The notes: generated by a model from the sequence alone, not told the origin. A DNA stretch of 64,000 bases from Legionella spiritensis (GCF_900186965.1 NZ_LT906457.1:1452501-1516500), one strand, 5' to 3'; positions 17,877 through 27,725 are shown, counted from the stretch's first letter. Numbers and translations: made by a program.

Positions 17877-19037
17877 ATGGGCGATCCCAAAAGTAAAGTT
17901 ACAAACCCAATTCTCGATTTTAAAACATTATATCAACAGGTTGTAACAATGATTAAAGAAGGGAATCTTAAATTCAACACAATTTCAGAAGAGTTAAAGA
18001 ACGCTTTTTTGAAGTTTAATGACTCATATCATAATGAGCAACTTGAACTGATAAGCAATCTATCGAAGATTCAAGATCTGCCGGAAGAGATGGATAATGT
18101 TGTTAAGAAATACCCTTGGTTTGATACGCTTCCTGACCACATGCTGAAGGAAATTGGTAGCCATATAGTCGAAGAGAAAGACAAAAGCGCTTTTGTAGCG
18201 ACAGGCGAGAGAGTGCATACCTTATTCCAAGCCGACAGGCTTTCACCATGCTTCCTCCAGTACGTGGCTTATGGAAAGCAAGATGAAGCAGAGAATCTGT
18301 TTACACGATTCAAACAGGAGGAAAAGAAACAAGAGTTGTTATGTAAACCGGGTACATTCACCGACTATTCGCATCGAGAGTTCAGTTGCACCGCATACGA
18401 ATACGCCTACTGGGCAAAGGATAAACACATGTGCCGGATGCTGGAAAAACAGATGGATGATAACACCAAGTCCCAGATGCTAAAACGCTGTGAAGATATA
18501 GAGAAAAATGGGTTAACGTATAAACAAAATGGGGTCGAGGTTAAAGGTTCAAAGCATTTTGACTTTACCCCGCTTAAAACGGCACTGAAAAATTATATTG
18601 ATGGATATGATAACTGGTATAAAACGAACAATTGGACGGCAATGAAAGCGGCCTGGATGCAAGTGGGTATGGCGCAGCGCGAGCTTCCGGTGCATGTGAT
18701 TAATGAATATTGCCGGAAAGATCGCTCGTTTGACCCCGCGCCTAAGTTTAATGAAGATAGTTTGCCGCGAGAGGTAGCATTCTATAATTATCAAACAGGC
18801 AGGGCTGAGGTGTTGTTTCCGTTACAGGCTATTGCCACTTCCGGACTCGGGGTAGATTTTGCATTATATAGGGGGGCGGGAGGGCGTGTGCGGGTGGGGG
18901 AGAGCAGGGGGGGGACACGGTCGGTCCCGATTGATTTGGCGGCGGTCAGCCGCCTTGATGAAGTAAGAAGCGCCGATCTCACGCAGTCGCTTGAAAATCT
19001 AAAGGCTGTTGATCCGGTGCACAAGCTTGGTAAGTAA
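17877..19037 (+). CDS. F-box-like Legionella protein, candidate Dot/Icm effector
   Basis: A 386-aa cytosolic protein. After a helical N terminus, residues ~80-118 read WFDTLPDHMLKEIGSHIVEE then DKSAFVATGERVHTLFQ, matching the Leu-Pro start and helical pattern of an F-box, the motif that docks proteins to Skp1 in host SCF ubiquitin ligases. The region FLQYVAYGKQDEAENLF and the later FSCTAYEYAYWAKDKHMCRM resemble a repeat-poor domain I associate with other Legionella proteins. The last ~60 residues are encoded by an unusually G-rich tract and end in a basic/polar tail. The ribosome site is weak. Host-directed function is inferred. Confidence 0.65.
   Translation: MGDPKSKVTNPILDFKTLYQQVVTMIKEGNLKFNTISEELKNAFLKFNDSYHNEQLELISNLSKIQDLPEEMDNVVKKYPWFDTLPDHMLKEIGSHIVEEKDKSAFVATGERVHTLFQADRLSPCFLQYVAYGKQDEAENLFTRFKQEEKKQELLCKPGTFTDYSHREFSCTAYEYAYWAKDKHMCRMLEKQMDDNTKSQMLKRCEDIEKNGLTYKQNGVEVKGSKHFDFTPLKTALKNYIDGYDNWYKTNNWTAMKAAWMQVGMAQRELPVHVINEYCRKDRSFDPAPKFNEDSLPREVAFYNYQTGRAEVLFPLQAIATSGLGVDFALYRGAGGRVRVGESRGGTRSVPIDLAAVSRLDEVRSADLTQSLENLKAVDPVHKLGK
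18871..18914 (+). other. G-rich tract with G-quadruplex potential inside a coding region
   Basis: In an otherwise AT-rich gene, 44 bases hold runs of six, three, three, three, five and eight G. The coding frame stays open (a Gly/Arg-rich segment near residue 335). Four or more G3+ runs at short spacing satisfy the usual quadruplex rule, and the eight-G run is a slippage-prone homopolymer. Confidence 0.8.
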
Positions 19038-19281
19038 TATTGATGGCTTTCTGAAGGAACCAGGCAGTGTAGATTAGCTCTTTGATTTACAGCTTTCTTT
19101 GGCCGCTTAAAGGGCTAAAGTCGAGATGATCTTACTCTGATTTATTGTTTGTTATTTGCGCATTTATATCGAATTCACATTATTTTAATTGATAGGACTA
19201 TTATTATCGGCTTGATAGTTGAGCATTAGATTGAAATAATAGCCAGCTACGCCCTGTAAATTTGTAACGAAGGAATTATTG

Positions 19282-20838
19282 ATGAGAGTAAAAATTTCTG
19301 GTGAGGTTAATAATCAGGATGACCTGGAGGCTCTGATCAAAAATATACAGGCAATGGATGAAACTGTGGAAATATTAGATTTAACCGCCTTTAACCTTGA
19401 AAATTTTTCGTTGCAAGCCTTACGGCGGGTTCTGGCAAATCTGCCATCAACTATTAATGACGTGTTGCTTGATTATTCCTTTGATAAATACAAAAGCGTA
19501 CTTATACGTCAAGTCAATCCTGATGCCGGTGATCTGGTGCTTGTTTTTGAAAAACAAACACACTCTGAATCTGGGGAGATCTCCAGGTTATTTAACAAAG
19601 CGGAAGATTTGGATGAATCAACCGCAAAAATCACATGGGTACGTGAAAGCAATCAACATGCAGTTTTACTGGTTGAGCTGCTTGAAGAGGAAAGGCATGA
19701 CGTTTATAAAGTTCATTTACGAGGTGATCTTGTGGTAAGAAAGCCTTTAAATTTGCTAAAAGGCCGATTTTTTTGGGGAACGCATTACCGGGATGGTCGG
19801 GTTGAAGTGAAGGATTTAACGGATAAAGCGATCAATATTGCAGAAATTTTAACCCATTGGTATGTAAATAAGGAGGATGCACAACACCTGCTGGCTTATG
19901 CGAGGCGTAAAGAACAAGAAAAGCAATACTTCAATATCCTGGGAGAAGGTGCTCTTTCAAGTATGTTCATGGCCACTGTTGCCAATCAGCTTTCTCATAG
20001 TTGTGTAACCTGGTCTCGTGAAGCGTTACTGCATGCAGGAATTAATGTGCCTCTGTCCAGGCTAATCAATTTCGCAACGATCACCAGTTTTGAGGCAAAA
20101 GCCGCCAGAAATGAGCCTATGGATGAAATTGCTCTGGCAAGACTCGCGAGATTGGGCGAATATCAAACGATTCAGACTTATTACCCTAATAATCAACAAA
20201 ATCCTGATATTGACAACTATGTTGATCCTAATACGATACTGCATAGAGCTACCCGTGGGCCGTCAGAATTTATTCTTGGTACATACACCCCATTTATGCT
20301 GGCTTGTGCCTATGGCCATGTCCAAACTGTTAACACCTTACTTGGCGAATACGGGGCTAATCCGTACGTCAATACCAAATCCAGATTCTGTTTTGGTTTA
20401 TTTGGACGCTACAGCGCTTTTGATTGCGCCCAAAGTTTATTATTGAGACCTTATATCTCAAAAAATATTCAGCAACAAACCCTGGAGCAATTAAAGGCCG
20501 TTGATAACAAAGCGATGATCATTGATGCGCTTGAAAGATATATTGAAACTCGTTCTGAAAAACCCGAATATCAAAGTACATTAGGTTTCTTTGGTAACAC
20601 GTTAATGCAGTTTGGTTATAGCCGCGATGAAAAAATTGAAGCGGCGTGTTTATTTAAAGAAGCAGTGGAATCCGGGTTTACTTCTATAGATATCCAATTC
20701 AAGGGTGCTTTGAACCAGGGTGAACTTGGTAAACTTTTCAAGGACTATCATAAATATAGTGAGTGTGAAGCAATCACTTTTATTAGTCCCGATCTCAATG
20801 AGACAACGCCATTCATGTCATTGGGCGGCAAATACTAG
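19282..20838 (+). CDS. Ankyrin-containing protein of unknown function, candidate effector
   Basis: A 518-aa protein with no signal peptide. The ATG at 19282 is preferred to the TTG just before it; CGAAGGA is correctly spaced upstream. Residues ~1-70 have a leucine-rich-repeat-like rhythm (VEILDLTAFNLENFSLQALR). A central helical region contains SHSCVTWSREALLHAGI. One clear ankyrin repeat (TPFMLACAYGHVQTVNTLLG) lies at about residues 337-356, with a degenerate neighbour before it (NTILHRATRG). The C terminus (about 430-518) is a further helical domain. The architecture is typical of Legionella host-interaction proteins; activity is unknown. Its stop codon lies at the edge of a miniature element. 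Confidence 0.65.
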   Translation: MRVKISGEVNNQDDLEALIKNIQAMDETVEILDLTAFNLENFSLQALRRVLANLPSTINDVLLDYSFDKYKSVLIRQVNPDAGDLVLVFEKQTHSESGEISRLFNKAEDLDESTAKITWVRESNQHAVLLVELLEEERHDVYKVHLRGDLVVRKPLNLLKGRFFWGTHYRDGRVEVKDLTDKAINIAEILTHWYVNKEDAQHLLAYARRKEQEKQYFNILGEGALSSMFMATVANQLSHSCVTWSREALLHAGINVPLSRLINFATITSFEAKAARNEPMDEIALARLARLGEYQTIQTYYPNNQQNPDIDNYVDPNTILHRATRGPSEFILGTYTPFMLACAYGHVQTVNTLLGEYGANPYVNTKSRFCFGLFGRYSAFDCAQSLLLRPYISKNIQQQTLEQLKAVDNKAMIIDALERYIETRSEKPEYQSTLGFFGNTLMQFGYSRDEKIEAACLFKEAVESGFTSIDIQFKGALNQGELGKLFKDYHKYSECEAITFISPDLNETTPFMSLGGKY

Positions 20839-20933
20839 GGTGTGTTTTTAAAGTTTCGCCAGGAGCGAAAAAGCAAGAAATTTAGGCCAACTTATTGCTT
20901 TTGTAGCCCGGCGATAATTCTAAAAACACGCCC
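20838..20933. repeat. Miniature inverted-repeat element, family C
   Basis: A 96-bp element with imperfect inverted ends GGGTGTGTTTTTAAAG and CTAAAAACACGCCC. The interior has GTAGCCCG, as in family A. It starts on the last base of the preceding gene's TAG stop codon, so the insertion may have set the present C terminus. Confidence 0.65.
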
Positions 20934-20984
20934 TGGTGTTATCCTGTAGTCCCTAATCGCTGGTTCAGTATTTGTTGGCCTATC

Positions 20985-22394
20985 CTATATTTCACCAAGA
21001 GCCTTTGCAATCGATTCGGTCATGACCTTGGCGTCGCCAAAAAGCATATAGGTGTTGTCCCGGAAAAACAAATCATTATCAACACCTGCGTAACCGGCTG
21101 ATAAACTGCGTTTTACAAACAGCACGGTTTTCGCTTTTTCTACCTCAAGAACGGGCATCCCGTAAATAGGGGAGTTTGGATCGGACTTCGCGGCAGGGTT
21201 GGTGATATCATTGGCGCCGATGACAAAGGCTACATCACAGGTTGCAAAATCCCGGTTGATTTCACTTTGTTCAAATACCCTGTCATAAGGGATATTGGCT
21301 TCGGCCAACAGAACATTCATATGCCCCGGCATGCGCCCGGCAACGGGATGAATGGCGAAACGAACGCGAATGGAATGGCTTTCCAGCTCGTCAACCAATT
21401 CTTTCACGGCATGTTGGGCGTGTGCGACGGCCATGCCGTATCCGGGTATGATAATGACATCTTTGGCGTTGCTCAATAGAAACGCCGCATCCTCGCCGTT
21501 AGCCTGACGCACCGATTGTTGATCACGATTAATTCCGCTTTGCGAGGAAGCGTCTCCACCTTGCAAACCACCAAAGATCACGTTGATGATGGAGCGGTTC
21601 ATACCAACGCACATGATATAACTCAGAATAGCCCCGCTTGCCCCTACCAGGGCGCCGGTAATAACCAGCAAATGATTGCTCAAGGTAAAGCCGATGCCTG
21701 CCGCTGCCCATCCCGAGTAGGAGTTCAGCATGGAAATCACTACCGGCATATCGGCACCGCCAATAGGAATGATGAGCAAAACGCCTATCAGCAAGGATAG
21801 GGCGGCGAGACCAAGAAACAGGTTCAGGGATTGATAGGGTATGAATAAACCCAGCAAAGCCAGTATACTCAGGCCAATAACGCCATTGACCAGACCTTGC
21901 CCTGTGAAACGAACGGGTTGGCCGGACATGATGCCCTGCAACTTCAGAAACGCGATAATAGAACCGGTAAAGGTGATTGCCCCGATGATTAAGCCCAGAC
22001 TCATTTCTATCAGACTGGCTGTTTTAATGCTGCCCGGCATGCCGATTTGAAAGGACGCGGGTGAAAGAAAGGCGCAAAAAGCGACCAATACGGCAGCAAG
22101 ACCGACCAGGGAGTGGAATCCCGCAACCAGCTGGGGAATCGCGGTCATATTAATTTTAAGGGCGATAAGGGTACCTATCACGCCTCCGGCTATAATCAAG
22201 CCGATGAGCAACAGGTGATGATTGATGGAAGGCATCATCAGTGTCGAGATGATGGCGATAGCCATACCCAATATTCCGAGGAGGTTTCCCCGCCTTGAAG
22301 TGGCCGGACTGGCCAGTCCTTTAAGAGCCAGAATAAAACAAACGGCTGCAATCAGATAAAAATAGGGAACCAGAGTGGTCATATGATTTTTCAT
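20985..22394 (-). CDS. pntB: NAD(P) transhydrogenase subunit beta
   Basis: PntB couples proton entry to hydride transfer from NADH to NADP+. About 9 membrane helices fill residues ~5-265 (dII), followed by the cytosolic NADP-binding domain dIII with VIIPGYGMAVAHAQHAV, FAIHPVAGRMPGHMNVLLAEA and FVIGANDITNPAAK, all family signatures. At 469 aa it is full length. The ATG at 22394 or the in-frame ATG at 22382 could start it; AGGA precedes both, with better spacing for the inner one. It is last in the pntAa-pntAb-pntB operon, 11 bp after pntAb. Confidence 0.96.
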   Translation of the reverse strand: MKNHMTTLVPYFYLIAAVCFILALKGLASPATSRRGNLLGILGMAIAIISTLMMPSINHHLLLIGLIIAGGVIGTLIALKINMTAIPQLVAGFHSLVGLAAVLVAFCAFLSPASFQIGMPGSIKTASLIEMSLGLIIGAITFTGSIIAFLKLQGIMSGQPVRFTGQGLVNGVIGLSILALLGLFIPYQSLNLFLGLAALSLLIGVLLIIPIGGADMPVVISMLNSYSGWAAAGIGFTLSNHLLVITGALVGASGAILSYIMCVGMNRSIINVIFGGLQGGDASSQSGINRDQQSVRQANGEDAAFLLSNAKDVIIIPGYGMAVAHAQHAVKELVDELESHSIRVRFAIHPVAGRMPGHMNVLLAEANIPYDRVFEQSEINRDFATCDVAFVIGANDITNPAAKSDPNSPIYGMPVLEVEKAKTVLFVKRSLSAGYAGVDNDLFFRDNTYMLFGDAKVMTESIAKALGEI

Positions 22395-22405
22395 CCTGTT
22401 AGGTG

Positions 22406-22702
22406 TTATTTTTTATACATGCGCAGCATACGCTGGGTGACGACAAAACCGCCAAAGATATTAATGGCCGTAATAAAGATACCCAAACCGCCCAATATGG
22501 TAATGGTTCCTGTCATCTGACTGCCCGCGGCTATCAGTGCGCCCAGTATGATAATACTGGAAATGGCGTTGGTGACGGACATTAGAGGAGTATGTAAAGC
22601 TGGTGTCACTTTCCAGACTACATAATATCCAACGAAACAGGCCAATACAAAAATGGTTAGAATCGCAACGTAGAGGTTGCCTAGGGAGTTGAACTCATGC
22701 AT
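22406..22702 (-). CDS. pntAb: NAD(P) transhydrogenase subunit alpha part 2
   Basis: The membrane part of the alpha subunit as a separate 98-aa protein, with three hydrophobic helices ([20 protein letters not shown], then [12 protein letters not shown] and [18 protein letters not shown]) and the usual [10 protein letters not shown] end. The split alpha subunit is common outside enterobacteria. It overlaps the end of pntAa by 8 bases and leads directly to pntB. Confidence 0.95.
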   Translation of the reverse strand: MHEFNSLGNLYVAILTIFVLACFVGYYVVWKVTPALHTPLMSVTNAISSIIILGALIAAGSQMTGTITILGGLGIFITAINIFGGFVVTQRMLRMYKK

Positions 22703-23834
22703 GGACGGTCTCCTTGCTGGGAATGGATTGAAAAGGCAGGTATTTATTTTGATGGCACAGCAGCGCCTGTTTCATAATTTCATCGTCCTCTTTAAAATCA
22801 AGGGCTTCCGGTGATGTAGCCAATGTTTTGACAAGATTGAGGATGTTGTTGGCATAGAGTTCGCTTGCGGTGGCCGGAATAAAGCCAGCCATGTTACTGT
22901 AGCCGATAATGGTGACTTCATTATGTAGTGCGACTTTATCGCATTGGCTCAATTCACAATTTCCTCCCCGCGAGGTAGCCAGATCGACAATAACCGAGCC
23001 GGGCTTCATCGTTTCAACCATTGTTTTGGTGATCAGTAGCGGTGCCTGTCGTCCGGGAATCAAGGCGGTTGTGACGACGATATCGGATTGCGCAACGTAT
23101 TTGGCAATTAACTCGGACTGCTGGCGTTTATAGTCTTCACTCATTTCCTTCGCATACCCACCACTGGTTTCGCTGTCTTCTTCCATCTCAACTTCTATAA
23201 ATTCAGCGCCAAGGCTTTCCACCTGTTCCTTGGCTGCGCGTCTGACATCAAACGCGTAAATCACGCCTCCAAGCCGTTTGGCTGTAGCTATAGCCTGCAA
23301 GCCTGCAACACCGGCTCCCAAAATAAGAATTTTGGCCGGATGGATCATGCCGGCGGCGGTCATCATCATGGGAATGGCTCGTTTAAAATGGCAGACGGCC
23401 TCCAAAACGGCCCGGTATCCTGCCAGGTTGGCCTGGGAAGACAGGCTGTCCATGCCTTGCGCTCTGGTAATGCGTGGAACCAGGTTCATGGAGAAAGCGC
23501 TGATGGATTGTTTCATGCACCACTTTATAAGGGGGCTGTCCGGTTCGTTGTCCAGCGGTGCGATCAAGAGAGCCTGTGATTTCAACTCATCCAAATCTTT
23601 GGGATCAGGCGCCTGGACACAAGCCAGAATATCCGCTTGCTGTAATAATTGCTTGCGATCTTTTACAATGGCCGCTCCGGCTTCTTCATAGGATTTATCG
23701 GTAAATCCGGAAGCGATGCCGGCGTTTTTCTCACATTGTACCTTTAAGCCGAGCTTGAGATAATGTTTAACCATGTTGGGCGTCATGGCCACACGCGTAT
23801 CGTTGGCACTTTCATTTAAAACGGCGATAATCAT
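22695..23834 (-). CDS. pntAa: NAD(P) transhydrogenase subunit alpha part 1
   Basis: The soluble NAD-binding domain dI, related to alanine dehydrogenase, 379 aa. It begins [20 protein letters not shown] and has the Rossmann motif [20 protein letters not shown], then [18 protein letters not shown] and [17 protein letters not shown]. The ATG at 23834 has AAGGATGG upstream. A plausible promoter lies farther up on the minus strand: -35 TGGCAA (23890-23895) and -10 TACGAT (23867-23872) with 17 bp between. First gene of the operon, divergent from comEC. Confidence 0.96.
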   Translation of the reverse strand: MIIAVLNESANDTRVAMTPNMVKHYLKLGLKVQCEKNAGIASGFTDKSYEEAGAAIVKDRKQLLQQADILACVQAPDPKDLDELKSQALLIAPLDNEPDSPLIKWCMKQSISAFSMNLVPRITRAQGMDSLSSQANLAGYRAVLEAVCHFKRAIPMMMTAAGMIHPAKILILGAGVAGLQAIATAKRLGGVIYAFDVRRAAKEQVESLGAEFIEVEMEEDSETSGGYAKEMSEDYKRQQSELIAKYVAQSDIVVTTALIPGRQAPLLITKTMVETMKPGSVIVDLATSRGGNCELSQCDKVALHNEVTIIGYSNMAGFIPATASELYANNILNLVKTLATSPEALDFKEDDEIMKQALLCHQNKYLPFQSIPSKETVHA

Positions 23835-24025
23835 GAGTAACCATCCTTATTACCTGCGATTAACTTATCGTATTGCAATCTGTTTGATATTGCCAGGGTT
23901 TTACGGCTGTTAACGGTATAATTTTTTGTGAAACACCCGGTTTTAAAAGTTGTTGCCCGGACACATTGTTTCTTTATCTATCCTGATATACATTACGCCC
24001 ATGGAAGTAAGTCCAATCGTCATTT

Positions 24026-26239
24026 ATGGAAATTCTCTGTTTTTGCGCAGGGATTGTGTTTTTTTATTCGCAGTCTTTTTATCCTGTGCTGTTTCTCATT
24101 GCCATGTTGCTGTTACGAGTACACTGGCGGGCTATTATCTGGTTTGTTTTTGCCGTGTTGTGGGCTTGTGTCCATCAACAATGGCAAGCCGACAGAAATA
24201 TGCCTGGTGAACGAGTGCTTAATAACGTTGTTATTAGCGGTCGGATCATTTCCATACCATCGATAAATCCGGACAAAATACAATTTCAATTCCAGGTTGC
24301 CAAACTGGACAATCGTTTCGTGACGGCAAGAATCCTCTTGAGTTGCTACAATCGTTGTCCTGCTTTTCGAATCGGGCAGACATGGCGTTTTCAGGCCAAG
24401 TTGAAAAAACCGGTCAATCTGGCTAATCCCGGCGGTTTTGATTACGTTCGCTTCCTGAAATCAAAACATATAGTCTGGACAGGGTATATAAAAAACGGTC
24501 GAGCAACGTTGCTTGACGATCCGGGGCGAGTCGGAGGATTACATAATCTGCGTGTGCGTTTGTCGGAAATCTTGAGTAATAATATTTCCGATGGTGATGC
24601 GTCAGGCATTGCACAGGCCTTGACGCTGGGCGTTACGGATCCGATTGATAAATCGTTGTGGGAACTGTTCAGAAGAACAGGCACCACTCATTTAATGGTT
24701 ATTTCCGGCGCCCATATCGCACTTGTTGCCGGCGTGGTATTTTGGCTGGTCAATCGATTATGGCGCTTTTCAACAAGACTGTGTCTGCTTTTTCCTGCTC
24801 AGCAGATAGCAGGCTTGGCCAGTCTGGGGAGTGCGTTGATTTATGCCTTGTTAGCCGGATTTGGTGTGCCGGCGCAGCGTGCATTGATAGCCTGCGTGTT
24901 TTTATTATTACCCTATTTGTTCAGTCACCGGTTCTCAACGTGGCAAGGATGGCGATATGCCTTGTTGATGGTGCTTCTTTGTGAACCGCACGCCGTGCTT
25001 TTACCGGGTTTTTACTTTTCCTTTCTGGCCGTGGCTATCCTGATATTGATGAACAAACGTCTTACCTGTCGTGGGCTTAAGAAATTAATTTTATTGCAGG
25101 CGGCGTGTCTGTTCGGTTTGATGCCGCTTACCTTGTATTGGTTTTCTTATGGGGCGATAACGGGATTGATTGCCAATTTATTGGCGATTCCCTGGGTGGG
25201 TTATGTGATTGTGCCTCTGGCTATCGTCAATTTGATACTGCTTTCGTTAACTCAGGTTACAGCGCTGGTGATGCCTCTGGTGTGGGCTATTAAGCTATTG
25301 TTGTCGTATTTGAAATACCTGGATATGTTTTCTTTTGTTAACCTGCAAATTTCATTGCCGCATTTGGTCTCGGTCGTCGCTTTGATGATGGTTATGGTTT
25401 TGTTTCTATTTTTACCGGTACGTGCCTTGCTGCCGGTGATGTCGGTAATCGCAGTCGCTGCCTGTTACCCGAATTATCCCCGTCCTGATAATAAGGAAGC
25501 ATGGATTTATGTGCTCGATGTAGGGCAAGGGCTTGCGGTTGTTGTACAAACCGCCCGTCACACGCTTGTCTATGATACCGGCGTAAAATTTTATCATGGC
25601 AGCGATATGGGTAAACTAGCGGTCATTCCATTTCTGAAAACCATGGGGGTTTATAGGCTCGATAAAGTGGTGATTAGTCATCCGGATCTCGATCATCGCG
25701 GCGGACTGGCCTCCATTGAGGAACAGTATCCAATTTCAGAACTGATAGTGGATAATACCTCTTTTTATCACCGAGGGGTGACCTGTCATGGCTATCCTGA
25801 CTGGCAGTGGGATGGCGTTCGGTTTCGTTTTCTGGCGATTCGGAAAAAAACGGGTAATAAAAATAATTTGTCCTGTGTGCTGCAGATAGTCAGCGACCAG
25901 AACAGCCTGTTATTAACCGGGGATATTGAGCGACCCGCAGAGGAATACTTGCTATCCGTTTATTCGCGACAAGTCCAGTCATCAATACTGATTGTGCCTC
26001 ATCATGGCAGCAAGACGTCTTCATCTCGCAATTTTATACGGCAGGTTGCTCCGAAATATGCTGTGATTTCAGCAGGATTTGATAACCGCTATCATTTTCC
26101 TCATGGGCAAACCCTGCATACCTTGCGAGAAGCTGGGGTATCCGTATTGAACACGATAGATTGCGGAATGGTTACTATAAAGATGGCACAAGGTTATGAT
26201 AAATTGATACCATCCTGTTATAGAACAAATCATTTATGA
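24026..26239 (+). CDS. comEC: DNA internalization competence protein ComEC/Rec2
   Basis: ComEC forms the inner-membrane channel that brings single-stranded DNA in during natural transformation. At 737 aa it is full length: an N-terminal membrane/OB region (about 1-150), the multi-helix competence domain (about 195-460, with FRRTGTTHLMVISGAHIALV), and a C-terminal metallo-beta-lactamase domain starting YVLDVGQGLAVVVQ, with ISHPDLDHRGGL (HxDxDH), LLTGDIE and VPHHGSKTSS. The metal-binding residues are present. The start at 24026 has no strong ribosome site and could be slightly different. It is divergent from pntAa. Confidence 0.96.
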   Translation: MEILCFCAGIVFFYSQSFYPVLFLIAMLLLRVHWRAIIWFVFAVLWACVHQQWQADRNMPGERVLNNVVISGRIISIPSINPDKIQFQFQVAKLDNRFVTARILLSCYNRCPAFRIGQTWRFQAKLKKPVNLANPGGFDYVRFLKSKHIVWTGYIKNGRATLLDDPGRVGGLHNLRVRLSEILSNNISDGDASGIAQALTLGVTDPIDKSLWELFRRTGTTHLMVISGAHIALVAGVVFWLVNRLWRFSTRLCLLFPAQQIAGLASLGSALIYALLAGFGVPAQRALIACVFLLLPYLFSHRFSTWQGWRYALLMVLLCEPHAVLLPGFYFSFLAVAILILMNKRLTCRGLKKLILLQAACLFGLMPLTLYWFSYGAITGLIANLLAIPWVGYVIVPLAIVNLILLSLTQVTALVMPLVWAIKLLLSYLKYLDMFSFVNLQISLPHLVSVVALMMVMVLFLFLPVRALLPVMSVIAVAACYPNYPRPDNKEAWIYVLDVGQGLAVVVQTARHTLVYDTGVKFYHGSDMGKLAVIPFLKTMGVYRLDKVVISHPDLDHRGGLASIEEQYPISELIVDNTSFYHRGVTCHGYPDWQWDGVRFRFLAIRKKTGNKNNLSCVLQIVSDQNSLLLTGDIERPAEEYLLSVYSRQVQSSILIVPHHGSKTSSSRNFIRQVAPKYAVISAGFDNRYHFPHGQTLHTLREAGVSVLNTIDCGMVTIKMAQGYDKLIPSCYRTNHL

Positions 26240-26255
26240 TCAATCAAAGGGCTTA

Positions 26256-26284
26256 TTGACAATAAAATATACATGATGTAGCAT
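26256..26284 (+). promoter_or_regulatory. Sigma-70-type promoter of the ecto-NTPDase gene
   Basis: TTGACA (26256-26261), a 17-bp spacer and TAGCAT (26279-26284) lie 30 bp before the ATG. The -35 is a perfect match, so the apyrase gene probably has its own promoter and is not merely read through from comEC. Confidence 0.6.
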
Positions 26285-26314
26285 GGCGATTCTTTAATCG
26301 TTCTGGTATTGGAA

Positions 26315-27460
26315 ATGGGTCTGTCCGCTCGTGTTATTTTCCTGTTGTTTCTGATTTTTAACAGTTTTGCCGATTATGCCGGATCTCTTGATTGTCGTGA
26401 GAAGCATTGCGTTGCCGTAGTTGATGCCGGTAGTACCGGTTCACGCCTGCATGTGTATTCGTACGATGTTGATGAAACGAATACACCAGTTCATATCTCC
26501 GAAAAATGGTCAAAAAAAATAAAGCCCGGGTTTGCCTCCATAGAGGGTAACCAGGCAGCCATTGATGCGTATTTAACGTCTCTGTTTTCAGACGTTTCCA
26601 ACGAATCCTTACCCGTATTCTTTTATGCAACAGCAGGGATGCGCCTGCTTCCGCAACCCCTGCAACAACAACGTTATGCCTACCTGAAAAACTGGTTTCA
26701 CAACCAGTCGCAATGGACTCTGATTGATGCGAGAACCATTACGGGTAGCGAAGAGGGGTTATTTGACTGGCTTTCTGTTAATTACCAGTTAGGGAATTTG
26801 AATAGCGAGGATAAAAACACGGCAGGAGTGATGGATATGGGGGGCGCTTCCGTACAAATTATTTTCCCCGTGCCCAATAACATGGCTGGCTCCGGTGATA
26901 TCAAGGATGTCAGCGTTTATGGTCGTCATTTCACTATTTTTATCCATAGCTTCCTTGGACTTGGCCAGACCGAAGTGACCCATCAGTTTCTAAACTCCAA
27001 CAACTGTTTTATTACCGATTACCTGTTACCTGACGGTTTGAATGCGACTGGTGATGCGTATCGTTGTAAAAAAGTGGTGTCACCATTGATGAAGAATGTT
27101 CATCATGTCAACCGTATCGTTCATCCGGCTATTGAGGCCACTCCTGCGACTGATTGGTATGTGATGGGTGGCGTTGCGGATTTGGTAAAAAGCAAACCAT
27201 TTAATTTTCCGGATTCTCAATTTACCAATGAAGAATTACTAGTCCAGGCTGACACGGAGGTTTGTCGACAGCAGTGGTCAAACTTGCAAAATCAATATCC
27301 TGATAATGATTATCTCTATGGCTATTGCCTTTTTCCTGCTTATTATTATGCTCTGATGGTCGAGGGTTATGGATTGGAAGCCAAACAGCCTGTCCATATT
27401 ATGAACGAAAACCAGAGTGCTGACTGGACTATGGGTGTCGTGTTACACCAGCCATCCTGA
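26315..27460 (+). CDS. Secreted ecto-NTPDase (apyrase, GDA1/CD39 family)
   Basis: Hydrolyses extracellular nucleoside tri- and diphosphates. The apyrase conserved regions are in order: VVDAGSTGSRLHVYSYD (ACR1, about 35-51), FFYATAGMRLLP (ACR2), TGSEEGLFDWLSVNY (ACR3 with the catalytic Glu), VMDMGGASVQIIF (ACR4) and WYVMGGVADL (ACR5). The ATG at 26315 gives 381 aa starting with a signal peptide (about 1-24), and cysteine pairs such as LDCREKHC fit a periplasmic or secreted enzyme. This eukaryotic-type family is rare in bacteria but established in Legionella, where such enzymes aid intracellular growth. It is a homologue of those, with the exact paralogue unknown. Confidence 0.92.
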   Translation: MGLSARVIFLLFLIFNSFADYAGSLDCREKHCVAVVDAGSTGSRLHVYSYDVDETNTPVHISEKWSKKIKPGFASIEGNQAAIDAYLTSLFSDVSNESLPVFFYATAGMRLLPQPLQQQRYAYLKNWFHNQSQWTLIDARTITGSEEGLFDWLSVNYQLGNLNSEDKNTAGVMDMGGASVQIIFPVPNNMAGSGDIKDVSVYGRHFTIFIHSFLGLGQTEVTHQFLNSNNCFITDYLLPDGLNATGDAYRCKKVVSPLMKNVHHVNRIVHPAIEATPATDWYVMGGVADLVKSKPFNFPDSQFTNEELLVQADTEVCRQQWSNLQNQYPDNDYLYGYCLFPAYYYALMVEGYGLEAKQPVHIMNENQSADWTMGVVLHQPS

Positions 27461-27490
27461 AATGAAATGTTGCATGGACGCAATATTTAA

Positions 27491-27725
27491 GCTCTGTGAA
27501 CCAATTTTTTCGCAAAGCGAAAATGTAGATAATTGGCACCCTTTTTTTGCGGAAAGGCAGTAGCCCGTAAGGAGGCCTGTGGCCGTATTGCGGGTTTGAT
27601 GTGCCAATTAGGAACGTTTTCCCGCATTACGGCTGCGCCTTCATGACGGGCTACAAGACATTATTATTTGGTGTGCAACAATAGTTGCCTTGTTTTCGAT
27701 CAGAAAAAAATTTGTTCACAGAGCC
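27491..27725. repeat. Miniature inverted-repeat element, family A copy 3
   Basis: A 235-bp element, inverted relative to copies 1 and 2, with termini GCTCTGTGAACCAATTTTTT and TTTGTTCACAGAGCC. The interior is the same GTAGCCCGTAAGGAGGCCTG/…ATGACGGGCTAC inverted repeat. Its left arm also matches the right arm of the family B element at 48965-49124. It fills most of the 442-bp gap 27461-27902; the rest looks like an AT-rich promoter region. Confidence 0.85.
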
